A DNA stretch of 64,000 nucleotides from Nocardioides exalbidus. GTDB taxonomy: Bacteria > Actinomycetota > Actinomycetes > Propionibacteriales > Nocardioidaceae. This document shows, in pieces, positions 17,746-26,004 of this stretch (positions are counted from its first letter, which is position 1; every line of letters begins with the position of its first letter). The position numbers were made by a program, and so were the translations under genes. The stretch is taken from assembly GCF_900105585.1 (NCBI RefSeq), contig NZ_FNRT01000002.1, forward strand, positions 2,604,001 through 2,668,000, read 5' to 3'. The notes under the pieces were generated by a model, which searched no databases, was not told where the DNA came from, and worked only from the letters and a program-made list of their open reading frames with translations.

Positions 17746-18090
17746 CCAGGCGGCGGGGCCGAGCGCCTGACGGACCTCGGCGCCCTCGAGGAGGCCTTCC
17801 CAGGCGCGGGTGATCTCATCGGCGTCGGTCCCGCTGAGGTAGACGTAGGAGGCGTTGGTGCCCTGGTCGTAGGGCTGGCCCGGCCACACGTCGAACGCCA
17901 TCACGCGGATGCCGGAGGGCGACTGGACCTGTCCCCACACGATGCGGTCGGCCCACGCGGGGTCGTCGGTGGCGCCCATCGCGCCGTAGGTCATGGTCAT
18001 GGCCTCGCTGCCGAAGGCCGTGGCGTAGAACGCCAGGGCCTCGCGGGCGTTGCCGTCGAAGTTGAGGTGGGGTGTCGTGGTGATCGTCAT
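17656..18090 (-). CDS. VOC family protein (PhnB/glyoxalase-like)
   Basis: A 144-residue protein of the vicinal-oxygen-chelate superfamily, PhnB branch. It opens with 'PHLNFDGNAREALAFY', the first beta-alpha unit, and has 'VMAFDVWPGQPY' and 'WEGLLEGAEVRQALGPAAWS' in the second half. The family includes dioxygenases, glyoxalases and antibiotic-binding proteins; 'DKFGVIWALDV' is the usual C-terminus of PhnB-like proteins. The start is the ATG at 18090, preceded by GGAAGAG. It follows a DUF1772 gene on the same strand. Confidence 0.85.
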   Translation of the reverse strand: MTITTTPHLNFDGNAREALAFYATAFGSEAMTMTYGAMGATDDPAWADRIVWGQVQSPSGIRVMAFDVWPGQPYDQGTNASYVYLSGTDADEITRAWEGLLEGAEVRQALGPAAWSSLAGQLRDKFGVIWALDVAAPAGDEHRD

Positions 18091-18182
18091 GGGGGTGACT
18101 CTTCCGGGGGAAGAGGTCAGTTCGTGTCCTCTACTCGACCCGATCGCAGATTCTTCGGCTGCGGGTCGCTCGGCGACCCTGA

Positions 18183-18686
18183 TCAGCTCGTCCGCAGGGC
18201 CGCGATCCCCAGCAGCGCCAGTGCGCCCGCAGTGGTGAGGGTCCGGGCGGCGTTCAGCAGGACCCAGCGCGACTCGAAGTCCGCGCGCACCGCGGCCAGG
18301 TCCTGGATCGCGTCGACCCTGCCCGCGGCCTCGAGAGCGTCGTTGAGCGGGATGTTGCCGGCGACGGTGATCGCCACCGTGCCGACGGCGAGTGCGGTGG
18401 CGGCGATCGCCCACGGCCGGGCCTGCGGGCCTCCGAGCACGGCGACCGCCGCGGCGAGGACGGGCGCGCCCACGAAGGTCGCGACGAAGAGCGGGTTCAC
18501 GATGGCGACGTTGATCTGCTGCAGCGCGCCGACGAACGTGCGGTCGTCCACGCGGGCCAGGCCCGGCATCACCCCGGTGGACCACGTGAAGTAGGTGCCG
18601 GCCTGGAGCCCGGCGACGAGGACGGCGGCGGCGAGGGCGACGGTCGACAGGAGCGACTGGGGCGGGAGGTCCTGGGTGGTGGTCAT
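18183..18686 (-). CDS. DUF1772 (anthrone oxygenase-like) membrane protein
   Basis: A 167-residue membrane protein with about four hydrophobic segments: residues 12-30, 55-75, 80-100 and 145-162. It contains 'LQAGTYFTWSTGVMPGL' and 'NIPLNDAL', both characteristic of DUF1772. Fungal relatives are anthrone oxygenases; bacterial ones have no settled role. The ATG at 18686 is chosen over longer in-frame starts because it immediately precedes a short hydrophilic leader and the first helix. It is divergent from the AraC locus, which probably regulates it. Confidence 0.83.
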   Translation of the reverse strand: MTTTQDLPPQSLLSTVALAAAVLVAGLQAGTYFTWSTGVMPGLARVDDRTFVGALQQINVAIVNPLFVATFVGAPVLAAAVAVLGGPQARPWAIAATALAVGTVAITVAGNIPLNDALEAAGRVDAIQDLAAVRADFESRWVLLNAARTLTTAGALALLGIAALRTS

Positions 18687-18766
18687 GGCACCAGTCCATC
18701 GTGCCCGGCCGAGAGTATCCATGGTTGATCCGCCGCTCTCCATACGTGAGCGTCTACATTCTCTCC

Positions 18767-19081
18767 ATGGACGCCCTCACCGGACTGCTCGACGGTCCTC
18801 GTGCCCGGGGAGCGTTCCTGCTCCGGATCCTGCTCGACGCCCCGTGGTCGGTCCGCCTCGAGGACGAGGCGCCGCTGTCGGTGACGTCGGTGGTGCGTGG
18901 CCACCTCTGGGTGTGCCCCGACGGCGAGGAGCCGGTCCGCCTGGACGCGGGCGACGTGGTGGTGTGGGTGGGAGGTGAGCACTGGTCGATCGCCGACGAC
19001 CCGGGCACCGCCACCCAGGTCGTGATCCGTCCCGGCCAGGTGTGCACCACGGTCGACGGCCACGACGTGTCGAGGAGATGA
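18767..19081 (+). pseudogene. AraC regulator, N-terminal cupin half (frameshifted)
   Basis: Encodes 104 residues beginning 'MDALTGLLDGPRARGAF', the standard start of AraC proteins with an N-terminal cupin sensor domain. It ends '...VDGHDVSRR' at a TGA. The HTH half continues in the next frame from an ATG that overlaps this stop (ATGA at 19078-19081). Restoring one G in the TCGAGGAGATG stretch would read D-V-S-E-E-M-S and join both halves into one ~313-residue protein of normal family length. A split gene with translational coupling is the alternative explanation. Confidence 0.8.
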
Positions 19082-19707
19082 GCCAGGGAGTGCGCAGCTG
19101 GGGCAACAGTGCGGCCGGGGAGACGGTGCTTCTCACCGGCGTCTACCTGATGGAGGGCGAGGTGACGCGACGCCTGCTCCGGGCCCTGCCGCGCACGATG
19201 GTGCTGCGTGCGGACGAGCTCGACACCCCGCTGCTCGACCTGCTGGGCGAGGAGGTGGTCCGCGACGCCCCCGGCCAGGAGGCGATGCTCGACCGGTTGC
19301 TCGACCTGCTGCTGATCAGCCTCCTGCGCACCTGGTTCGCCCGGTCGCGATCCGACGCGCCGGGCTGGTACGCCGCGCAGGGCGACGCGGTCGTGGGGCC
19401 GGCGCTGCGCCTCATGCAGCACCACCCCGAGCACCCGTGGTCGGTGGTGGAGCTCGCCGATCGCTCAGGGGTGTCGCGCGCGGCCTTCGCCCGGCGCTTC
19501 ACCGAGCTCGTCGGCGCCCCGCCGATGGCCTTCCTGACCGACTGGCGGATCTCCCTGGCCGCCGACCTGCTCCTCGACCCGGACGTCACCGTCGCCTCGG
19601 TCGCACGGCAGGTCGGCTACGCGACCCCGTTCGCGCTGAGCGCCGCGTTCAAGCGTGAGCGTGGTGTCAGCCCGCGCGACCACCGGAGGGCCGCGCTCAG
19701 CGCGTGA
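19078..19707 (+). pseudogene. AraC regulator, C-terminal half with AraC HTH (frameshifted)
   Basis: Encodes 209 residues. It begins 'MSQGVRSWGN', which in intact relatives follows the cupin without a break, and contains the remainder of the sensor. The C-terminal AraC/XylS double HTH has 'WSVVELADRSGVSRAAFARRF' and 'VARQVGYATPFALSAAFKRERGVSPRDHR' regions (about residues 120-205). On its own it lacks the ligand-binding barrel but retains DNA binding, so it could act constitutively if expressed. It overlaps the convergent flavoprotein gene by 11 bp. Confidence 0.82.
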
Positions 19708-21385
19708 GGGCCCGGCCGACCGCGCGGCCGGAGAAGATGCAGCCGCCGAGGAAGGTCCCCTCGAGCGCGTTGTAGCCGTGGACGCCGCCCCCGCCGAAGC
19801 CGGCGACCTCGCCCGCGGCGTACAGGCCCGGGACGACGCTCCCGTCGGCGGCGATGCACCGGCCGTCGAGGTCGGTCTCGAGCCCGCCGAGGGTCTTGCG
19901 GGAGAGGATGTTGAGGCGGACGGCGATGAGCGGGCCGTGCGAGGGGTCGAGGACCTTGTGCGGCTTGGCGACCCGGATCAGCTTGTCCGTACGACTGCGG
20001 CGGGCGTTGTGGATCGCCATCACCTGGACGTCCTTGGAGAAGGCGTTGTCCATCTCGCGGTCGCGGGCGACGATCTGCCGCTCGAGGTCGTCGACGTCGA
20101 GCTTCGGGCCGCGGGCGAGCTCGTTCATCCCGGTCACCAGCTCGTCCAGGGAGTCGGCCACGACGAAGTCCACGCCGTGCTCCTTGAAGGCCTCGACCGG
20201 ACCGGGCGCGCCCTTGGCGAGGCGGCTCTGCGCCAGGAACTTGAGGTCCTTGCCGGTGATGTCGGGGTTCTGCTCGGAGCCGGAGAGGGCGAACTCCTTC
20301 TCGATCATCGACTGGGTCAGGACGAACCACGAGTAGTCGTGGCCCGCGGCGAGGATCTGCTTCATCGCGCCGATCGAGTCCGCGCCGGGGACGCCGGACA
20401 TGCCCTCGAGCCGCTTGCCCGTGGCGTCGAACCACATCGACGACGGGCCGGGCAGGATCCGGATGGCGTGGTCGGGCCACACCGGGTCCCAGTTGTGGAT
20501 GCCCTCGACGTAGGCCCACATCCGGTCCTTGTTCACCATCGTGGCGCCGGCGGTCTCGGCGATGCCCTGCATGCGTCCGTCGACGTGCGCGGGCACGCCG
20601 GAGATCATGTGCTCCGGTGCGGCGCCCACGCGCTCGGTCGGCCAGTTGCGGCGCATCAGCTCGTGGTTGTGGCCGATGCCGCCGCTCGTCACGGCGACCG
20701 CCGCGGCGCGGAGCTCGAAGTCACCGGCCTTGTCGCGGTTGGACTTCACACCCCGGGCACTGTCGTCGTCGGCCAGGATCGTGCCGCGCACGCCGACGAC
20801 CGCGCCGTCCTCGACGACCAGCTCGTCGACCTGGTGGCGGAAGGCGAAGCGTACGAGCCCGGCCGCCTCGGCCTTCTCGACCGGCTCGGCGAAGATCCGG
20901 ACGACCTCGGGGCCGGTGCCCCACGTCAGGTGGAAGCGCGGGACGGAGTTGCCGTGGCCCAGGGCCCGGCCGTCGCCGCGCTCGGCCCAGCCGACGAACG
21001 GCAGCGACTTGAGGCCGAGGTCGTGGAGGTAGTCGCGCTTCTCGCGGTGGGCGAAGTCGACGTACGCCTTCGCCCACTGCCGCGGCCAGAAGTCCTCGCC
21101 GCGCCCCGGGCCGTCGGTGCCGTCGCCGAGCCGGTCGAACTGCGCGGAGCCCTGCCAGTCCTGCCACGCGAGCTCGGGGGAGTCGGTGATGCCCATCCGG
21201 CGCTGCTCGGGGCTGTCGACGAACAGGAGCCCGCCGAGCGACCACCAGGCCTGGCCGCCGAGGTTGGCGCGGTTCTCCTGGTCGAGGACGAGCACCTTCT
21301 TGCCGGCCAGGGCGAGCTCGTGGGTGGCGACGAGGCCGGCGAGGCCGGCGCCGACGACGATGACGTCGGGGTGGAAGGTGCTCAT
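19697..21385 (-). CDS. FAD-binding dehydrogenase (KstD/fumarate reductase-like)
   Basis: A 562-residue flavoprotein. The FAD motif 'VVGAGLAGLVATHELA' is at residues 10-25. A long substrate-cap domain follows, then the C-terminal FAD segment 'GLYAAGEVAGFGGGGVHGYNALEGTFLGGC'-type region, seen in pieces from about residue 525. This is the COG3573 type related to 3-ketosteroid dehydrogenases and flavocytochrome c fumarate reductases. No heme-binding CxxCH or lipid anchor is present, so it is probably a cytoplasmic dehydrogenase of unknown substrate. Its start overlaps the stop of the TetR gene (ATGA), implying joint control. Confidence 0.85.
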   Translation of the reverse strand: MSTFHPDVIVVGAGLAGLVATHELALAGKKVLVLDQENRANLGGQAWWSLGGLLFVDSPEQRRMGITDSPELAWQDWQGSAQFDRLGDGTDGPGRGEDFWPRQWAKAYVDFAHREKRDYLHDLGLKSLPFVGWAERGDGRALGHGNSVPRFHLTWGTGPEVVRIFAEPVEKAEAAGLVRFAFRHQVDELVVEDGAVVGVRGTILADDDSARGVKSNRDKAGDFELRAAAVAVTSGGIGHNHELMRRNWPTERVGAAPEHMISGVPAHVDGRMQGIAETAGATMVNKDRMWAYVEGIHNWDPVWPDHAIRILPGPSSMWFDATGKRLEGMSGVPGADSIGAMKQILAAGHDYSWFVLTQSMIEKEFALSGSEQNPDITGKDLKFLAQSRLAKGAPGPVEAFKEHGVDFVVADSLDELVTGMNELARGPKLDVDDLERQIVARDREMDNAFSKDVQVMAIHNARRSRTDKLIRVAKPHKVLDPSHGPLIAVRLNILSRKTLGGLETDLDGRCIAADGSVVPGLYAAGEVAGFGGGGVHGYNALEGTFLGGCIFSGRAVGRALTR

Positions 21386-22020
21386 GCGTGCTGCTCCATC
21401 GGCGAGGGGTAGTGGCGGACGATCATCTCGGCGAGCAGGCGCAGTGCCCGCTCGACGGTGCGGCCCGGTGGGGCCGTCGGGTCGGGGTCGAGGGCGGAGA
21501 ACGCCAGCCCGTCGAGCATGTTGACCACGATGCTGAGGACGGCGGCGAGGTCGTCGGCTCCGAGGTGCTCGCCCCACAGGTCGGCCGCGGCGGCGAGCAT
21601 CTGTGCGTGGAGGGACTCCCGGGCGGGGTGGAGCGCCACCCGGAGGTCGGCGTCGGCGCGGGCCGCGACGAGCAGCTCGCGCCAGGTCTGGTTGGCGGGG
21701 GAGAGGACCGCGCGGCGGAGGTGGCCCAGGACGGCGGCGACGTCGTCGGCGGTCGCGACGGACGCACCTCCGACCGTCGTGCGGAAGGCCACGACGTTGC
21801 GGGTCGCGACGTGCTCGGCGGTCGCGACGAGCAGCGCCTGCCGCGTCGGGAAGTACCGGAACAGCGCTCCCTGGCTCACGCCCGCCTCCGCGCAGACCGC
21901 GGCGGTCGAGGTGGCGGCGTACCCCCGCTCGGTCAGGCACGCCACCGTCGCGTCGAGGAGCGCGGTGATCGTGCCTTCGCGGCGCTCGGCCTGGGTGCGC
22001 CGTTCGCGAGTCGTGGTCAC
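21382..22020 (-). CDS. TetR/AcrR family regulator
   Basis: A 212-residue repressor starting with GTG. The HTH occupies about residues 14-60 ('VSQGALFRYFPTRQALL'). The C-terminal domain is helical with 'HLGADDLAAVLSIVVNMLDGLAF'. It precedes and overlaps the FAD-binding dehydrogenase gene, which it most likely controls together with itself. The upstream gap holds an imperfect repeat AGCAAG-CA-CTCACT close to the start and a perfect 20-bp palindrome farther out. Confidence 0.88.
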   Translation of the reverse strand: MTTTRERRTQAERREGTITALLDATVACLTERGYAATSTAAVCAEAGVSQGALFRYFPTRQALLVATAEHVATRNVVAFRTTVGGASVATADDVAAVLGHLRRAVLSPANQTWRELLVAARADADLRVALHPARESLHAQMLAAAADLWGEHLGADDLAAVLSIVVNMLDGLAFSALDPDPTAPPGRTVERALRLLAEMIVRHYPSPMEQHA

Positions 22021-22040
22021 CCGGCAAGTGTCACATAAAA

Positions 22041-22054
22041 AGTGAGTGCTTGCT
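22041..22054. promoter_or_regulatory. Imperfect inverted repeat near the TetR start, possible operator
   Basis: AGTGAGTGCTTGCT has half-sites that match at four of six positions. It lies 21-34 bp upstream of the TetR/flavoprotein operon, beside an A/T-rich patch that could hold the -10. This is weak evidence. Confidence 0.3.
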
Positions 22055-22071
22055 ATCTATGTCTGTCTGGA

Positions 22072-22091
22072 GTCACCGGATATCCGGTGAC
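22072..22091. promoter_or_regulatory. Perfect 20-bp palindrome GTCACCGGATATCCGGTGAC
   Basis: Every base is symmetric about the central AT. It sits 52-71 bp upstream of the TetR operon and downstream of accA. It may be a transcription-factor site or part of a terminator; there is no T tract. Confidence 0.6.
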
Positions 22092-22094
22092 CGC

Positions 22095-22130
22095 CCCGCT
22101 TGTCACACCAGATCTCGGCCGACAAGCGGG
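22095..22130. terminator. Stem-loop after accA
   Basis: Ten-base perfect arms CCCGCTTGTC and GACAAGCGGG enclose a 16-nt loop. It starts about 34 bp after the accA stop on the minus strand. There is no U tract, as is common in actinobacterial terminators. Confidence 0.5.
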
Positions 22131-22163
22131 AGACTCGGGTGCAAAGTCGGCCTCGCCGCTCGA

Positions 22164-23945
22164 TCAGTCCTTGATCTCGCAGATCACGGCGCCGTTGGTG
22201 ACTGTGGCGCCGACCTCGGCGGCGAGGCCGGTGACGGTGCCGGCCTTGTGGGCCTTGAGGGGCTGCTCCATCTTCATCGCCTCCATGACGACGATGACGT
22301 CGCCCTCAGCGACGCTCTGGCCGTCCTCGACGGAGACCTTCACGATGGTGCCCTGCATGGGGGAGGTGACGGCGTCGCCGGACGCCGCGGCGCCGGCCTT
22401 CTTCGCGGTGCGCTTGCCGGCCTTCTTGGCACCGCCGGCAGCGCCGCCGCCGGTGGAGAGCCCGCCGAGCCCAGCCGGGAGGACGACCTCGAGGCGCTTG
22501 CCGCCGACCTCGACCGTGACCTTCTGACGCTCGCCGGCCTCCTCCGCCTCGGCCGAGTCGCCGGCGTAGGGCTCGAGCTGGTTGTCGAACTCGGTCTCGA
22601 TCCACTGGGTGTATACCGTGAACTCGCCCTCGCCCGACGGAGTCGAGGGGCCGACGTAGGCCGGGTCACGCACGACCGCGCGGTGGAACGGGATGACGGT
22701 CGGCATGCCGTCGACGACGAACTCGTCGAGGGCGCGGCGCGAGCGCTCGAGGGCCTGGGTGCGGGTGGTGCCGGTGACGATGAGCTTGGCGATGAGGGAG
22801 TCGAACGAGCCGGGGACGGTCTCGCCGTTCTCGTAGCCCCCGTCGAGGCGTACGCCGGGACCGGACGGCGGTGCCCACGCGGACAGGGTGCCGGGCGCGG
22901 GCATGAAGTTGCGGCCGCCGTCCTCGGCGTTGATGCGGTACTCGATGGAGTGGCCGCGGATCTCGGGGTCGCCGTAGCCGAGCTCCTCACCGGCGGCGAT
23001 GCGGAACATCTCGCGGACCAGGTCGATGCCCGTGACCTCCTCGGAGACGCAGTGCTCGACCTGGAGGCGGGTGTTGACCTCGAGGAAGGAGATCGTGCCG
23101 TCCTGCGCGACGAGGAACTCGCACGTGCCGGCGCCGTAGTAGCCCGCCTCCTTGAGGATCCGCTTGGACGACTCGTAGAGCTCGTCGAGCTGCTCCTGCG
23201 ACAGGAACGGCGCGGGCGCCTCCTCGACGAGCTTCTGGTTGCGGCGCTGGAGCGAGCAGTCGCGGGTGGAGACGACGACGACGTTGCCGTGCTGGTCGGC
23301 CAGGCACTGGGTCTCGACGTGGCGCGGCTTGTCGAGGAACTTCTCGACCAGGCACTCGCCGCGACCGAACGCGGTGACGGCCTCGCGGACGGCCGACTCG
23401 TAGGCGTCGGGGATCTCCTCGAGCGTGCGGGCGACCTTGAGGCCGCGGCCACCGCCACCGAAGACGGCCTTGATCGCGACCGGGAGGCCGTTGGCCTTCG
23501 CGAACTCGACGACCTCGTCGGCGCCGGCGACGGGGTCCTTGGTGCCCGGCGCGAGCGGGGCGTTGGCGCGGTCGGCGATGTGCTTGGCCTTGGCCTTGTC
23601 GCCCAGGGCCTCGATCGCGGCCGGCGGGGGACCGATCCAGATCAGGCCGGCGTCGAGCACGGCCTGCGCGAAGTCGGCGTTCTCGGCGAGGAAGCCGTAG
23701 CCGGGGTGCACGGAGTCGGCGCCGGTGTCGGTGGCGACCTTGATGATCTTGGCGATGTCGAGGTAGGACTCGGCCGGGGTGGCCCCGCCGAGGGAGTGGG
23801 CCTCGTCCGCGAGCCGCACGAACAGCGCGTCGCGGTCCGGGTCGGCGTAGACCGCGACGGAGCTGATACCGGCGTCCTTGCAGGCGCGGATGACGCGGAC
23901 GGCGATCTCGCCGCGGTTGGCGATGAGGACCTTCTTCAAGCTCAC
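22164..23945 (-). CDS. accA3: Acetyl/propionyl-CoA carboxylase alpha subunit (biotin carboxylase + BCCP)
   Basis: A 593-residue protein that carboxylates its own biotin and serves one or more carboxyltransferase beta subunits. The biotin carboxylase/ATP-grasp module spans about 1-450 ('[17 protein letters not shown]', 'GGGGRGLKV', '[11 protein letters not shown]'). A linker rich in Lys and Ala ('[15 protein letters not shown]', near 500-515) leads to the biotinyl domain with 'MEAMKME' near residue 560. This two-domain form is the actinobacterial AccA3 type. The GTG start follows AGGAG. It stands alone here; its likely partners AccB and AccE are 13 kb away. Confidence 0.94.
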   Translation of the reverse strand: MSLKKVLIANRGEIAVRVIRACKDAGISSVAVYADPDRDALFVRLADEAHSLGGATPAESYLDIAKIIKVATDTGADSVHPGYGFLAENADFAQAVLDAGLIWIGPPPAAIEALGDKAKAKHIADRANAPLAPGTKDPVAGADEVVEFAKANGLPVAIKAVFGGGGRGLKVARTLEEIPDAYESAVREAVTAFGRGECLVEKFLDKPRHVETQCLADQHGNVVVVSTRDCSLQRRNQKLVEEAPAPFLSQEQLDELYESSKRILKEAGYYGAGTCEFLVAQDGTISFLEVNTRLQVEHCVSEEVTGIDLVREMFRIAAGEELGYGDPEIRGHSIEYRINAEDGGRNFMPAPGTLSAWAPPSGPGVRLDGGYENGETVPGSFDSLIAKLIVTGTTRTQALERSRRALDEFVVDGMPTVIPFHRAVVRDPAYVGPSTPSGEGEFTVYTQWIETEFDNQLEPYAGDSAEAEEAGERQKVTVEVGGKRLEVVLPAGLGGLSTGGGAAGGAKKAGKRTAKKAGAAASGDAVTSPMQGTIVKVSVEDGQSVAEGDVIVVMEAMKMEQPLKAHKAGTVTGLAAEVGATVTNGAVICEIKD

Positions 23946-24055
23946 GCGAGGACTCCTGGGTCAGCAGAACGGCGACGTACCGCTCGGCAGGTTACCGCGC
24001 CCCGGCCGCGGCGTGACGGGTGCCCGTTGTGACGGACAACACCCTGTCGAGACAA

Positions 24056-24093
24056 CTGCGGCCGCGACCCCCCGGGAGGGGCCACGGCCGCAG
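24056..24093 (-). terminator. Hairpin terminator downstream of alkaline phosphatase
   Basis: Nine-base arms CTGCGGCCG/CGGCCGCAG enclose a C-run/G-run that can pair further. It begins 22 bp after the phosphatase stop on the minus strand. It is a strong GC hairpin without a U tract. Confidence 0.65.
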
Positions 24094-24115
24094 CAGGTGG
24101 AGGTTCGGTGCCCGG

Positions 24116-25843
24116 TCAGCGCACGGTGAGGGTGCGCTTGACCTCGGTGCGTCCACCCGCGCCGACGGCGATGACCTTGATCTGGGCGGAGCCGCGGTCG
24201 AGCCTCGGCAGCTTCACCGAGCCACCCTTCCTCGACAGCTCACGGACGACGACGTCCTTGCCCTGCTTGATCTTGACCTTCACCGAGGTCGCGCCGTCCA
24301 CGGTGACCGAGATCCAGGTCTCGGAGCCGCGAGCGACCTTCTTCGGCGACGCCAGCCAGATGGTCGGCTCCTCGACCGGGGTGCTCGTCGGGGTGCTGGT
24401 CGGCGCCGGGGTGGTCGGCGACGGCGTCGTGGTGACCGTGGTGGTGGCGGTCGCGGTGGGCTGCGTCGGCAGCGTGCTCGGCGTACGACCCATCATGGTG
24501 TTGAAGAGGTCGGTCTGGTCGATCACGCCGGTGACGTTGGCGGCCTGCGGGCCGATCGCCGCGACGCGGATCTGCGAGCCGGTGTGCGTGGCCTGCTGCG
24601 GCGGCGTGCCGGCGTACGACGACGAGTACGCGACCGTCATGGGGTCGCCGTCGGCGGTGGTGACGGTCGCCGTGGCGCTGCCGCCGAAGTTGTCCATCAC
24701 GATCTGCGTCGAGTGGGCGTGGTCGCCGGTAACGATGACGAGCGTGTCGGGGTGCGCCTTCTGGTAGTCCAGCGCGGCCTTGACGGCCAGGTCGAGCTCC
24801 TCGAGCTCGCCGATCGCGCCGCAGATGTCGCGCTCGTGCTCGGCCTTGTCGACGCTCGCGCCCTCGACCTGCAGGAAGAAGCCGTTGGGGTTGTCGAGCA
24901 GCGAGATCGCCTCGGTGGTCATCGCGGCCAGCGTGGGCTGGGTGCCTCGGCTCTGCTCGACGCACGGGCCGGTGTCGGAGGTGCCGCCGTTGACCGCGAG
25001 GCGCGGGGCGTACTTGCGGGTCATGTTGCCGGGGCTGAAGAGGCCGAGGACCGGGCCGCCGGAGAGGCTGGTGACGCCGGCCAGCTCGCTGGCCGTGGTG
25101 ACGGAGCGGTAGCCCCTGGTGTTCCTGGCGTAGTCGAGGACCGTCGTCGAGCTGCCCTCGAGCGTCTTGGCGTAGCGGTTCTGCCCGCCCCCGAGGAGGA
25201 CGTCGACCTTGTTGTCGACGAGCTGCTCGGCGATCGAGCCGAGGCCGTTCTGCGACTTGAGCGCGGCCTGGCAGTTGGTCATCACGCTGGGGTCCTGGCA
25301 GGCGCGCGCGTTGATGTGCGACGCGGCGGCGGCCGGGGTGGCATCGGTGATCTCGGCGGTGGAGACGTCGCCGGTGAGCTTGCCCATCGCCTTGAACTTC
25401 TCGAGCACGGTCTGGTAGTTCTCACCCGGCACGGTGTCCGCGGTCGAGGGGCCCTGCGAGATGCGACCGTCGACGGTCTTCTTGCCGGTCGACCAGCCGC
25501 TGGCGGTCGGAGCGGAGTCGGAGACGTAGGCGATCGGGTACTTCGGGCCGGCGCCGACCTTGAGGCCATACGTCGTCATCGCGCCCGTGAAGGGGAGCTC
25601 GTCGAGCACGAGGCGGCCCGAGGCGCCCTTGGAGTAGTTGCGCGCAGCGGTGATCATCGAGTCGTCCATGCCGTCGCCGATGAGCAGGATCACGCTCTTG
25701 GGCCTGGCCGGGTTGATCTGCTGGGCCAGGTCTGCCGAGCGGTCCTGGGTGAATCCCATGGGTACGGCGCTCGCAGCGGCGATGCCGAGGGCGACGACGG
25801 CAGCGGTGCCGGCGGCGATGGCGGGAACGGAGAGACGCTTCAC
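24116..25843 (-). CDS. phoA: Secreted PhoA-type alkaline phosphatase with C-terminal Ig-like tail
   Basis: Phosphomonoesterase of about 575 residues, exported by an N-terminal signal ('AIAAGTAAVVALGIAAASA'). The metal ligands and nucleophile of E. coli PhoA are recognisable: 'LIGDGM' (Asp57), 'VSDSAPTAS' (Ser110), 'SVDKAEH', 'TGDHAHS' and 'HTGSQIRVAAIGP', followed by a PhoA-like 'DQTDLFNTM'. The catalytic domain ends near residue 455. A Thr/Pro-rich linker and an ~85-residue beta-rich domain are added, which PhoA lacks. The GTG at 25843 is preferred because AAAGGA lies upstream; an ATG nine codons earlier is possible. No clear PHO box was seen. Confidence 0.9.
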   Translation of the reverse strand: MKRLSVPAIAAGTAAVVALGIAAASAVPMGFTQDRSADLAQQINPARPKSVILLIGDGMDDSMITAARNYSKGASGRLVLDELPFTGAMTTYGLKVGAGPKYPIAYVSDSAPTASGWSTGKKTVDGRISQGPSTADTVPGENYQTVLEKFKAMGKLTGDVSTAEITDATPAAAASHINARACQDPSVMTNCQAALKSQNGLGSIAEQLVDNKVDVLLGGGQNRYAKTLEGSSTTVLDYARNTRGYRSVTTASELAGVTSLSGGPVLGLFSPGNMTRKYAPRLAVNGGTSDTGPCVEQSRGTQPTLAAMTTEAISLLDNPNGFFLQVEGASVDKAEHERDICGAIGELEELDLAVKAALDYQKAHPDTLVIVTGDHAHSTQIVMDNFGGSATATVTTADGDPMTVAYSSSYAGTPPQQATHTGSQIRVAAIGPQAANVTGVIDQTDLFNTMMGRTPSTLPTQPTATATTTVTTTPSPTTPAPTSTPTSTPVEEPTIWLASPKKVARGSETWISVTVDGATSVKVKIKQGKDVVVRELSRKGGSVKLPRLDRGSAQIKVIAVGAGGRTEVKRTLTVR

Positions 25844-25965
25844 GTCCGGTGGTCCTTTCGATGTGGGCAACAGTCCGACTTTGGTCGTCCGCGGCGACCG
25901 GGGCGCGGCGGTCCGGTGACGATTGCGTGACCGTCGTACGTCGCCGAGGCGACCCTCGTGCGCAG

Positions 25966-25983
25966 GGTTAGCGATCGTTAACC
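25966..25983. promoter_or_regulatory. Near-perfect 18-bp palindrome upstream of the acyl-CoA dehydrogenase
   Basis: GGTTAGCGATCGTTAACC is symmetric except for one base pair. It lies just upstream of the TAGGGT -10 at 25992, where a repressor would block RNA polymerase. It may be the site of an unlinked fatty-acid regulator. Confidence 0.5.
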
Positions 25984-25991
25984 TTTGGGGT

Positions 25992-25997
25992 TAGGGT
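25992..25997 (+). promoter_or_regulatory. -10 element TAGGGT, likely leaderless promoter of acyl-CoA dehydrogenase
   Basis: TAGGGT ends 7 nt before the ATG at 26005. This supports that start over the in-frame GTG at 25996, which would overlap the hexamer. Confidence 0.55.
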
Positions 25998-26004
25998 GCC
26001 GAGC

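Noticed and set aside
22095-22130. Riboswitch or attenuator
   Set aside because: It is a single stem-loop after the accA stop with no conserved aptamer core or downstream alternative fold.
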